The translations under genes were made by a program, and so were the position numbers. This document shows positions 29,761 to 37,279 of a DNA stretch of 37,473 nucleotides, in pieces. Source of the DNA: Anaerolineae bacterium (GTDB taxonomy: Bacteria; Chloroflexota; Anaerolineae; Aggregatilineales; Aggregatilineaceae); contig JAHDLB010000034.1 of assembly GCA_018432315.1 (NCBI GenBank), forward strand, positions 1 to 37,473. The letters run 5' to 3'. The notes beneath the pieces are model-generated. The model was not told the origin of the DNA and did no database searches. It was given only the letters and a program-made list of their open reading frames with translations. The stretch's first letter is position 1. Every line of letters begins with the position of its first letter.

Positions 29761-31281
29761 ATGATCGTACAAGATACCCTACAGGATGATGCCGTCGCGC
29801 CCGACAGGCCGCTCATTGTGATTGCATCGAATCGCGGTCCTTTCTCGTTCAAACAGAAGAATAACGGCGAGTTCACCGTCCAGCGGGGCAGCGGCGGTCT
29901 CGTGACCGCCCTGGGGGGATTGGCCGAACGCCACGAGGTCTTGTGGGTGGCGGCGGCGCTCAGCAAAACCGATCGCAAATGGGCCGACATGCACGAGGGC
30001 CGCCCGCAGAACGTCGAGGGCATTTCGCTGCAACTGGTCCAGCCTAGCAAGAATCGCTACGAAAAATACTACAACGTCATCGCCAATCCGCTGCTCTGGT
30101 TCGTCCAGCACCAGCTTTGGGACATCCCGCGCACGCCCGTCCTCACGCGCGACATCTGGAACGCGTGGCGCAACGGGTACGTGGCGGTGAACAAGCAGTT
30201 CGCCGAGGTCATCGCCGATACGGTCAAGGACAGCCGGCGGCCCGTGATCGTCTTCCCGCAGGACTACCACCTCTACCTGGTGCCGCAGTACCTGCGCGAG
30301 ATGCTCGGCGACCGCGTGCAGATCCAGCCGTTCGTGCACATTCCGTGGCCCGGCCCGGACGCCTGGCGCATCCTCTCCGAGGAGATCCGCACGGCGGTGC
30401 TCAAGAGCCTGTTGGCCTCGGACCGGGTCGGCTTCCAGACCAAGAAAGACGCGTTCAACTTCGTGCAGTGCTGCCGGTTTTACATCGACGGCGCCCACTC
30501 GCGCGGCAGCCGCGACGCGATCGACTACCAGGGGCGCCGGGTCGAGGCCCGCGCCTACCCGATCTCGGTGGACGTGGAGAAGATCGAGTCGCTGGTCGAG
30601 GAGCCGCAGGTGCCGCTGCTCAAGGCGCAGCTTCTGAACGCCATCGGCGACCGCAAGCTGATCCTGCGCGTGGACCGCATCGAGCCGAGCAAGAACATCC
30701 TGCGCGGCCTGGAAGCCTACCGCTCGCTGCTGGAGATGCACCCGGAGCATCGCGGGCGCGTGCACTTGCTGGCTCTGCTGGTGCCGTCGCGCATGGAAGT
30801 GTTCGAATACCAGAACTACCTGCAGGAAATCATGGCCCAGGCGGGCATGATCAACGCCGAGTTCAGCGACGAATACTGGGAGCCGGTTCGCATCCTGGTG
30901 GGCGAGAACTATTCGCGCGCGCTGGCCGCCATGCAGATTTACGACGTGCTGCTGGTCAACCCGATCGCGGATGGCATGAACCTGGTCGCCAAGGAGGGGG
31001 CGCTGGTCAACCAGCGCGACGGCGTGATCCTGCTCTCGGAGGACGCCGGGGCGTATTACGAGCTGGGCGAGCACGCGCTGACGATTTCGCCGTTCGACAT
31101 CTATCTGACGGCGGAGGCCATGCACCAGGGGCTGATGATGCCCGTCGAGGAGCGCCACGCGCGCGCCGAAGCCCTGCGCCGCCAGGTGCGCGGCGCCGAC
31201 GTGCGTACGTGGTTCCGCGATCAGGTCGAAGACGCGCTGCAAGCGCTCAACAGCCAGGACAGGAACGATTCGACATCCTGA
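29761..31281 (+). CDS. otsA: Trehalose-6-phosphate synthase (GT20)
   Basis: A 506-residue cytosolic retaining glycosyltransferase joining a nucleotide-glucose and glucose-6-phosphate. GT20 landmarks: SNRGPFSF (donor-loop Arg), FPQDYHLYLVP (Asp), HIPWPGPDAWRI (His), VDRIEPSKN (Arg and Lys; the usual text is VDRLDYSKG), and NPIADGMNLVAKE (Asp, Glu). All expected catalytic positions are present; the Arg/Lys loop differs slightly from the E. coli enzyme. GT20 also includes glucosylglycerol-phosphate synthase, which sequence alone does not exclude, but the trehalose-type phosphatase next door supports OtsA. AAAGGA precedes the ATG. Its last 61 bases overlap the 3' end of otsB on the opposite strand. 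Confidence 0.9.
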   Translation: MIVQDTLQDDAVAPDRPLIVIASNRGPFSFKQKNNGEFTVQRGSGGLVTALGGLAERHEVLWVAAALSKTDRKWADMHEGRPQNVEGISLQLVQPSKNRYEKYYNVIANPLLWFVQHQLWDIPRTPVLTRDIWNAWRNGYVAVNKQFAEVIADTVKDSRRPVIVFPQDYHLYLVPQYLREMLGDRVQIQPFVHIPWPGPDAWRILSEEIRTAVLKSLLASDRVGFQTKKDAFNFVQCCRFYIDGAHSRGSRDAIDYQGRRVEARAYPISVDVEKIESLVEEPQVPLLKAQLLNAIGDRKLILRVDRIEPSKNILRGLEAYRSLLEMHPEHRGRVHLLALLVPSRMEVFEYQNYLQEIMAQAGMINAEFSDEYWEPVRILVGENYSRALAAMQIYDVLLVNPIADGMNLVAKEGALVNQRDGVILLSEDAGAYYELGEHALTISPFDIYLTAEAMHQGLMMPVEERHARAEALRRQVRGADVRTWFRDQVEDALQALNSQDRNDSTS

Positions 31282-32030
31282 ACACCGGATGCCAGCAGGT
31301 CGGCGTTGTCGCGGACGGCGGGCGGCATGTTCGCGGACTCGACGCCCAGCCCCACCGCGTAACAGGCGCCGGTTTCGCGCAGGTGCCGCGCCATGCGCAG
31401 GGCGTCCACGTCGGTCGTGTCGTCGCCCAGGTAGAGCGCGGCGTCCAGGTTGTGGCGCGCGACCAGGTGGTGAAAGGCGCTGCCTTTATTGACATCGACC
31501 GGCGGGCGGATCTCGAACACCATCCGCCCCTGAAACAGCTTGAGGCCGTGCTGGCCCGCGAGGTCCTCGAACACGGGCCCCAACCGGGCATGCACCGCGG
31601 CGGGATCGGCAGTCTGCCGGTAGTGGACCGAGATGGTCGCGCCCTTGTCTTCGACGAGCATACCGGGGACCTGTTCGGCCCGGACCGCGTCCAGCGCCGC
31701 TTCGAGCGCCGGGCGAAACGCTGCCGCTTCCGGCGCGATTTCGATGCGCCCACCGGCCCACCACTCCAAGCCGTGATTACCAACATACACCAGGTCCGGG
31801 ATGCCCACCCGCTCGCGCACGTCCGCCGCCGCACGCCCCGAAATCACCGCGACGAGCGCGAGATGGGACTGCAGATCAGCCAGCAGCGCGCGGCTGCGCG
31901 GCGTCACCTGGGCGGCATCGGGATGATCGACGATTGGGCTGATCGTGCCGTCGACGTCGGTCACCAGGCCCACGCGGGACCCGGAAATCACCGACTGCAG
32001 GAGAGTGGATGTTGCCGACTGCCAGTGCAT
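31221..32030 (-). CDS. otsB: Trehalose-6-phosphate phosphatase (HAD superfamily)
   Basis: A 269-residue phosphatase that removes phosphate from trehalose-6-phosphate. HAD motifs are complete: motif I DVDGTIS (nucleophile Asp25, acid Asp27), motif II VISGR, motif III Lys in DVNKGSAFHHL, and motif IV GDDTTDVDAL. The cap domain carries the family's GNHGLEWW and EDKGATISVHYR. The gene runs against otsA, overlapping its 3' end by 61 bases, so the final ~20 residues are coded opposite otsA. Its ATG (32030) is only 35 bases from the start of the divergent PfkB-like gene, leaving little room for promoters. GAGGGA lies close to the ATG. Confidence 0.93.
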   Translation of the reverse strand: MHWQSATSTLLQSVISGSRVGLVTDVDGTISPIVDHPDAAQVTPRSRALLADLQSHLALVAVISGRAAADVRERVGIPDLVYVGNHGLEWWAGGRIEIAPEAAAFRPALEAALDAVRAEQVPGMLVEDKGATISVHYRQTADPAAVHARLGPVFEDLAGQHGLKLFQGRMVFEIRPPVDVNKGSAFHHLVARHNLDAALYLGDDTTDVDALRMARHLRETGACYAVGLGVESANMPPAVRDNADLLASGVQDVESFLSWLLSACSASST

Positions 32031-32065
32031 AGTCCCTCTTTCAACTATGTGGAGGAGAATGAGTG

Positions 32066-33079
32066 ATGATTAGCCAGACCCCCATCGAAGCGCCACGCAC
32101 GGAGAAGAAGATCGTCACCGTGACGCTCAACCCGTCCCTGGATCGCACCCTCACGACCCATTTTCTGTCGCTAGGGTACCATAACCGGACGACCGATACA
32201 ACACGCCTGGACCCGGCGGGCCGCGGGGTGAACGTCTCGCGCGCGCTGCATTCGCTCGGCGTGCCCACCCACGCGATCGTCCTGGTGGGCCACGACGCCA
32301 CCGGGCGCGCCTACCAGGCCCTGCTGGCTGAGGAGCAGTTCCCGATCACGATCCTGCGGCGCGAGGGGCGCACGCGCGGCAACATCAGCATTCTGGACAC
32401 CGGCCACAATCACCAGACCATCATCCTGGAGGAATGCGGCGAGATGAATCGCGCCGACCGGCAGGCCGTCGCCAACACGCTGATCGAACTGATCGAAACC
32501 GGCGACTCGGTCGTGTTCGCCGGCAGCCTGCCCCCCGGCGCCCGCAGCGACACCTACGCCGTGCTGACCAGCCTCGCCGAAGCCAAAGGCGCTGCCGTGG
32601 CGGTCAACGCGGGGGGCGGCGAGCCGCTGCTGCAGGCGCTGCGGGCGCGGCCCAGGCTGCTCTACCTGACGCAAACCCAGGCCGAAGGACTGTTCAACTT
32701 CCCGGTGCGCGCCTACGAGGACGTGCTCTACTGCGCGCAGCGGCTCCAGGAACAGGGCGCGGCGCGCGTGCTGGTCGCCATGGAGAAGCCGGAAGGCGCG
32801 TTTCTGGTCACCGAGGCGGGCGCGTGGATGGCGAAATGGCCCGAGATCTCCGGCACGCGCAGCGGGCGCGCCGAGGCCCTCACCGCCGGGTACCTGGCGG
32901 GGCGGCTGCAGGGCCGCACGTTCGAGGAAGCGCTCAGGCTGGGCGCCGCCGCCACGGCTTACACGGTGTCACAGGTCGGGCACGAGTTCGGCACCATGAA
33001 AGACGTCGAGGAGAACATGGAGCAGGTCACCGTCATCTCGACCGACGACCTCATCGAAAGCTCCGACCCCCAGGCGTGA
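32066..33079 (+). CDS. PfkB-family (1-phosphofructokinase-like) protein with altered catalytic motifs
   Basis: A 337-residue protein aligned along its length with 1-phosphofructokinase/tagatose-6-phosphate kinase. The start is well kept (TVTLNPSLDRTL), as is AGSLPPG. Hallmark motifs have drifted: GGKGxN is GRGVNVSRAL (lacking the Lys); the KPN..EL segment reads YLTQTQAEGLF; VSLGxxGAL reads VAMEKPEGAF; and the anion-hole motif GAGD reads GRAE (residues 267-270), putting Glu270 where the catalytic Asp should be. This suggests a changed or lost kinase activity. The ATG at 32066 is chosen (GGAGGAG 8 bases upstream); a GTG at 32063 is directly before it. Divergent from otsB, so a regulatory role in trehalose or sugar-phosphate control is possible. 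Confidence 0.82.
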   Translation: MISQTPIEAPRTEKKIVTVTLNPSLDRTLTTHFLSLGYHNRTTDTTRLDPAGRGVNVSRALHSLGVPTHAIVLVGHDATGRAYQALLAEEQFPITILRREGRTRGNISILDTGHNHQTIILEECGEMNRADRQAVANTLIELIETGDSVVFAGSLPPGARSDTYAVLTSLAEAKGAAVAVNAGGGEPLLQALRARPRLLYLTQTQAEGLFNFPVRAYEDVLYCAQRLQEQGAARVLVAMEKPEGAFLVTEAGAWMAKWPEISGTRSGRAEALTAGYLAGRLQGRTFEEALRLGAAATAYTVSQVGHEFGTMKDVEENMEQVTVISTDDLIESSDPQA

Positions 33080-33132
33080 TCCCCGGTCCGGCGATCTGCG
33101 CCCGGCTTCGGGACGGAGCGAAACCCGCCCAC

Positions 33133-33166
33133 AAAAAAAGGCGCAGCCCCGCCGGGCGCGCCTTTT
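33133..33166. terminator. Bidirectional terminator between PfkB-like and C39/TPR genes
   Basis: AAAAGGCGC (33136-33144) pairs with GCGCCTTTT (33158-33166) around a GC-rich loop. Both sides carry T-tracts when read outwards: TTTT on plus, and seven T on minus. It ends both converging genes. Confidence 0.8.
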
Positions 33167-33188
33167 CGATTGGCCGGTCCGCTCGCCG

Positions 33189-34295
33189 CTACGCTGGCGG
33201 CACGAACACGCCGTTTTGAACCTGGTCCCGCGCCTGCTGCGCCTCGACGAAATTCCGGTTGAAGCTCAGCGCCTCGTCGAACTGGGCAATGGCGTCCTGG
33301 CTCTGGCCCAGCGCCGCGTAGACCATGCCGCGCCAGTAGCGCGTTTCCTCGACGTAGGCCGTGGTGGCCTCGGTGTTCTCGGCCAGCGTCAGCACGTCGT
33401 CGTAACGCCCCACGTGGTAATACGCCTCGAAGGGGCCGAACTCGTACCACAACAGGCGGTAGGGCAGCCCCTGGCGGAACGCCTCGTCGAAGTAGATCGC
33501 CGCGTCGTGATAGCGCTGGAGCTTGGTCGCCGAGGTGCCGGCGTTGAACCACGCCCAGCCGTCGGTCTGGTCCTGGGCGGCTTCCTGGCGCGCGACGGCC
33601 AGCGCCTGCTCGGCGGCGTAGAGCGGATCGACGTGCGGGCCCAGGATGTCGCGCACGTCCTGCTCGCGGTCCAGCGGGAAGATCACGATGTACGCCCGGT
33701 TGAAGTGGCGCCACCACGAGTCGAACTCGTCGTAGCTGTACGTGCGCCCATACCCGCTGCCAATGCCCAGGTAGCTGTCGTAGACCCATACGGTCTGCGA
33801 GGGATCGTCATACGCGACCACCGTCTCGTAGTGGCCCATCCAGCCCAGGTCTTCGACGTCGTAGCCGCTCTCGGCGATCACCGGGAACCCGGCGGCCAGG
33901 AACCGCTTGATCAGGTCGATGGTGCCGCCGTAACGCCACAACGCCCGGATGGGCAGCTCGGTTTGCTGGTTGACGAACGCGGCCATCTGGCCGGGCGACA
34001 CGTTCTTGTCTTCGGGGTTGGGCTTCAGGAAATTGCCCGCGACCTGCTGCCCATAGCCCCAACCGTAGTACGACATGCCCATCGTCAGGTTGGCCGGGCC
34101 GCAGTTGTTCCACGTCTGGTAGACGTGGCGCACGCCGTCCAGCCGCGCCGATTCGGGCAGCGCCGCCCCGCCCCCGTCCTGGGCCAGGGCCGGGGCGGCC
34201 ACCCAGCCGGCGCACAGCCACGCCGCGATCACCACCAGCAGCCCTACTCGTCTCGACAACCGCTTCCTACGCGATGCTAACAACACCTGGTCCAT
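33189..34295 (-). CDS. Exported C39-like cysteine peptidase with C-terminal TPR region
   Basis: A 368-residue secreted protein. The signal sequence is long and basic (SRRKRLSRR, then a hydrophobic core, cleavage near ALAQ at residue 39). The papain-like C39_2 domain covers about 55-215 with Cys65 (TWNNCGPANLTM), His155 (MGHYETVVAYDD) and Asp173 (VYDSYLG): a complete set in the expected order. About 230-368 is helical with TPR-like units (WAWFNAGTSATKLQRYHDAA, YWRGMVYAALGQSQDAIAQF). Most C39 domains cut leader peptides inside ABC exporters; this free secreted form may process or sequester other extracellular proteins, and its target is unknown. The ATG at 34295 follows GAGG; an ATG at 34319 is possible. 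It stands alone. Confidence 0.85.
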   Translation of the reverse strand: MDQVLLASRRKRLSRRVGLLVVIAAWLCAGWVAAPALAQDGGGAALPESARLDGVRHVYQTWNNCGPANLTMGMSYYGWGYGQQVAGNFLKPNPEDKNVSPGQMAAFVNQQTELPIRALWRYGGTIDLIKRFLAAGFPVIAESGYDVEDLGWMGHYETVVAYDDPSQTVWVYDSYLGIGSGYGRTYSYDEFDSWWRHFNRAYIVIFPLDREQDVRDILGPHVDPLYAAEQALAVARQEAAQDQTDGWAWFNAGTSATKLQRYHDAAIYFDEAFRQGLPYRLLWYEFGPFEAYYHVGRYDDVLTLAENTEATTAYVEETRYWRGMVYAALGQSQDAIAQFDEALSFNRNFVEAQQARDQVQNGVFVPPA

Positions 34296-34407
34296 GACGT
34301 CATGCCTCGATGCTTCCAATACCGGATTGCCCTATACCGTAGCGCAGAATCGGCACCCTTTGCAAGCGATAGATGGGAAAACGTTGGGGGGACGGTGGGC
34401 AGGGTGA

Positions 34408-34440
34408 AGCAGGGGCGCCGTTACGCTGCGCGCCCCTGCT
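34408..34440 (-). terminator. Hairpin after the PPOX-fold gene
   Basis: AGCAGGGGCG (34408-34417) and CGCCCCTGCT (34431-34440) form a perfect 10-bp stem with a 13-base loop, seven bases beyond the PPOX stop codon. No T-tract follows on the minus strand, so it may slow rather than end transcription, or protect the RNA 3' end. Confidence 0.5.
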
Positions 34441-34446
34441 CGACGA

Positions 34447-34854
34447 TCACCGCGCGTTCACCTTCAGCGGCGCGATCTTGTAGATCACGCGCGTTTCCTG
34501 GTGGCGCAGTTCGGGATTGGCCGCGTAATAGTCGTCGTTGCCGCGATATTTCTTGGAGAGCGCGTTGATGTGATCGACCGCGCCCTCTTCGGTGATCGCG
34601 GCCACCTTGCCGCGCACTTCCAGCCAGCGGTACGGGTTTTCGGGATCGATCGCCAGCACCGTCACGCGGTCGTTGCGCTGCATGTTGAAGTCCTTCTGGC
34701 GACCGCGCGCGGTGTTCACCAGGACGTGCGTCCCGTCGTAACTGCACCAGACCGGTGTCGCCTGGGGCTGGCCGTCCGGCATCAGCGTCACCAGCCCGAC
34801 GACCACCGGCCGCTCGAACAAATCCAGGTGACTCTGGGGAATCTGATCTGCCAT
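34447..34854 (-). CDS. PPOX-class flavin/F420-dependent oxidoreductase-fold protein
   Basis: A 135-residue split-barrel protein of the pyridoxamine-phosphate-oxidase-like superfamily. The pattern GLVTLMPDGQPQATPVWCSYDG followed by VNTARGRQKDFNM and VTVLAIDPENPYRWLEVRGKV is typical of the small PPOX-class enzymes that use FMN or cofactor F420. Chloroflexota members with F420 are known, so F420 is possible, but the sequence alone does not decide between the cofactors. Substrate unknown. Likely an active homodimer. The gene is divergent from the GT1 gene with a 70-base gap; GGGAGATGAT precedes the ATG. Confidence 0.85.
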   Translation of the reverse strand: MADQIPQSHLDLFERPVVVGLVTLMPDGQPQATPVWCSYDGTHVLVNTARGRQKDFNMQRNDRVTVLAIDPENPYRWLEVRGKVAAITEEGAVDHINALSKKYRGNDDYYAANPELRHQETRVIYKIAPLKVNAR

Positions 34855-34924
34855 ATCATCTCCCTTTGGGTATCATCGTCCTACCATATGTACAGGTTAT
34901 AGCAATTTCGACTTCGAGGGTCAC

Positions 34925-36178
34925 ATGGCGCGTTTCTGGTTTACTTCGGCCCCCCTGCCCGGCCATCTGGACTGGGGCGGTCTGCTCAAAACGGCCCAGG
35001 CGCTCCGCGCCGCCGGGCACGATGTCGCGTGGATTTCCGAGAAGCGGATCGGCGGGCTGGTCCAGGCGGCGGGCGTGCCGTTCGTCGCGGTCGAGCACAG
35101 CGGGTGGCGCTGGCCGCCGCCGCCCCTGCCCGGCCCCGGCTCGTTCGTCAACGAGAACATCCACACGCTGCGCTACCGCCGCGCGCTCGACACGTGGCTG
35201 CGCGAGGACCTCGTCGCCCAGGGCGCGGAGGCGCTGCGCGCGCTCGGCGAGCAGATCGGCGCGCCGGACGCGATCGTGACCGACCCGTTCCTCTCGGCGG
35301 CGGCGCTGGCTGCCGAAGCGCTGGGCGTCCCGCTGGCGGTGGGCGGGTGGCCCGCCGGGCCGCCGCTCAGCGACGACGATCTGGTCGCGATCCAGCGCCA
35401 GCTTGGGCACGAGGCCACCGCGCGCCTCGAACGGCTCTGCGCGCGCCTGGGCATGGAAGGGATCAACTTCAGTTGGGGGCAGGCGCCCAGCGTGCAAAGC
35501 CCGCACCTGCACATCAGCTACTTCAGCGACTACTGGCACCAGGGCGAGAGCTTCCTGCCGCAGACCATCTTCACCGGCGGGACCGTCACCCCGCCGCAAG
35601 GCGATCCGCCCGGCTGGCTGGCCGACATCCCCGCCGAACAGCCGCTGGGGCTGGTCACGCTGGGCAGCACCTTCACCGGCGACCTGACGTTCTTCAGCCG
35701 GGGGGCCGAGGCCATCGCCCGCAACGATATGATCCCGCTGGTGGTGATCGGCTACAACCCGATCGCGCCGGACCAGAAAGAGGCGCTCAAGCGCCGCCTG
35801 CCGGGCGGGACGCGCCTGCTCAACTGGGTGGATTACGACCACGTCTTCCCGCGCCTGAAGGTGATCGTGCACCACGGCGGGATGGGCACCACCCACGCCG
35901 CCATCGTGCACGGCATCCCGCAGGTGATCGTCCCCCACGCCGCCGACCAGCGCGGCCAGGCCCGGCGCGCGCGCCAGGCCAAAGTGGGCCTCGAAATGTC
36001 CGACGCCGACGTGCGCCAGGGCCAGCTCGTCCCGGCGGTGAAGGCGGTCACGACCACGCCGCTGGTCCTCACCGCGGTCGAGCGGCTGGCCGAAGCGTTC
36101 GCCGGGCTAGGCGGGCCAGCCCGCGCCGCGGACCTGCTGGCGGCGCTGGCCGAGGGCCGCTTGGGGGAAACCGCGTGA
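34925..36178 (+). CDS. GT1-family glycosyltransferase (UGT/MGT type)
   Basis: A 417-residue cytosolic glycosyltransferase of the GT-B fold. The N-terminal acceptor half starts MARFWFTSAPLPGHLDWGG (His at the usual catalytic-base site) and the C-terminal donor half has the family sequence NWVDYDHVFPRLKVIVHHGGMGTTHAAIVHGIPQVIVPHAADQ, where HGG.GT and the acidic DQ contact the nucleotide sugar. Such enzymes decorate macrolides, sterols, carotenoids or lipids; the acceptor here is unknown. GAGGG lies five bases before the ATG. The stop codon overlaps the GTG start of queG by four bases, so the two genes are translationally coupled, an odd pairing of functions. Sequence is intact. Confidence 0.88.
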   Translation: MARFWFTSAPLPGHLDWGGLLKTAQALRAAGHDVAWISEKRIGGLVQAAGVPFVAVEHSGWRWPPPPLPGPGSFVNENIHTLRYRRALDTWLREDLVAQGAEALRALGEQIGAPDAIVTDPFLSAAALAAEALGVPLAVGGWPAGPPLSDDDLVAIQRQLGHEATARLERLCARLGMEGINFSWGQAPSVQSPHLHISYFSDYWHQGESFLPQTIFTGGTVTPPQGDPPGWLADIPAEQPLGLVTLGSTFTGDLTFFSRGAEAIARNDMIPLVVIGYNPIAPDQKEALKRRLPGGTRLLNWVDYDHVFPRLKVIVHHGGMGTTHAAIVHGIPQVIVPHAADQRGQARRARQAKVGLEMSDADVRQGQLVPAVKAVTTTPLVLTAVERLAEAFAGLGGPARAADLLAALAEGRLGETA

Positions 36179-37242
36179 CCGTCCCGCTGGAGGCGCTCCG
36201 CGCGCGCGCCGCGTCGCTGGGCTTCACCCAGGTTGGCGCCATCCGGGCCGCGCCGGCGCCCACCCTGGACGCCTACCTGCGCTGGATCGAGGCCGGGATG
36301 CACGGCGCGATGGGCTACCTCGCCCGCCCCGACCGCGAGGCGCGCCGCCGCGATCTGAACGTCATCCTGCCCGGCGTGCGGTCGCTGGTGGTCGTCGCGC
36401 TGGACTACGGGACGAACGCGATCCCCGAGTCCGTCCTGGCCGATCCCCGGCGCGGCCGCATCTCGAACTATGCCTGGGGCGCGGACTACCACGCGATCAT
36501 GACCCCGCGCCTGGAATCGCTCGTCGCGTGGCTGCGCGAGGCCTCCGGCGACGAGGTCGCCAGCCGGGTTTACGTGGACACCGGGGCGGTGCTCGAACGG
36601 AGCCACGCCCAGCAGGCCGGGCTGGGGTTCGTGGGCAAGAACACCATGCTGATCCATTCCCGGCGCGGATCGTTCATGTTCCTGGGCGAGATCCTGACCA
36701 CTGCCGCGTTCGACGCCTACGACGCGCCGCACCGCCCGACGATGTGCGGCACCTGCACCCGCTGCCTGGAAGCCTGCCCCACCGACGCGTTCGCGCAGCC
36801 CTACGTGCTCGATGCGCGGCGCTGCATCAGCTACCTGACCATCGAGCTGAAAGGGGCCATCCCCGAAGACCTGCGCCCGCTGATGGGTAACTGGGTCTAT
36901 GGCTGCGACGTGTGCCAGCAGGTCTGTCCCTTCACGCGCTTCGTGCAGCCCAGCGCCGAGACCGCCTTCTGGCCGGTCGATGCCGACCGCGCCGCGCCGC
37001 CGCTGGCCGGTCTGCTGGCGCTGGACGAGGACGGCTTCGCGGCGCGTTTCCGCGAGTCGGCGATCTGGCGCATCAAGCGCGAGCGGCTGGTGCGGAATGC
37101 GTGCGTCGCGGCGGGCAACAGTGGGCACGCGGCGTTCGCGCCCCGGCTCGACGCGCTGGCGCGGTCGGACCCGTCGGCGCTGGTCCGCGAGCATGCGGCC
37201 TGGGCGGTACGGGCGCTCGAAAAGGGAATGAAGGGGGCCTAA
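36175..37242 (+). CDS. queG: Epoxyqueuosine reductase QueG
   Basis: A 355-residue cobalamin- and iron-sulfur-dependent enzyme that makes the last step of queuosine in tRNA. The catalytic Asp135 lies in YVDTGAVLERSHAQQ. Two ferredoxin-like clusters follow: Cys191-194-197-201 (CGTCTRCLEACPTDAF) and Cys217 with Cys244-247-251 (CDVCQQVCPF). The C-terminus has a HEAT-like stretch (ACVAAGNSGHAAFAPRL) as in QueG of other bacteria. The GTG at 36175 overlaps the glycosyltransferase stop (GTGA); the frame runs further upstream inside that gene, but family similarity begins here. Other queuosine genes are not in the window. A perfect 15-bp hairpin begins 3 bases after the stop. Confidence 0.95.
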   Translation: MTVPLEALRARAASLGFTQVGAIRAAPAPTLDAYLRWIEAGMHGAMGYLARPDREARRRDLNVILPGVRSLVVVALDYGTNAIPESVLADPRRGRISNYAWGADYHAIMTPRLESLVAWLREASGDEVASRVYVDTGAVLERSHAQQAGLGFVGKNTMLIHSRRGSFMFLGEILTTAAFDAYDAPHRPTMCGTCTRCLEACPTDAFAQPYVLDARRCISYLTIELKGAIPEDLRPLMGNWVYGCDVCQQVCPFTRFVQPSAETAFWPVDADRAAPPLAGLLALDEDGFAARFRESAIWRIKRERLVRNACVAAGNSGHAAFAPRLDALARSDPSALVREHAAWAVRALEKGMKGA

Positions 37243-37244
37243 AA

Positions 37245-37279
37245 TTCAGCACACGCCAAGTTGTTTGGCGTGTGCTGAA
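37245..37279. repeat. Perfect 15-bp hairpin at the queG/right-end junction
   Basis: TTCAGCACACGCCAA (37245-37259) and TTGGCGTGTGCTGAA (37265-37279) are perfect inverted copies with a 5-base loop. Read on the minus strand the stem is followed by TTTTAGG, so it suits a terminator for a minus-strand gene to the right. On the plus strand there is no T-tract. It also marks the drop in GC content, so it may be the end of an inserted element. Confidence 0.7.

Noticed and set aside
35029-36174. Upstream extension of the queG frame inside the glycosyltransferase gene
   Set aside because: The extension is Arg/Ala/Gly-rich shadow sequence; QueG similarity begins at the GTG at 36175.
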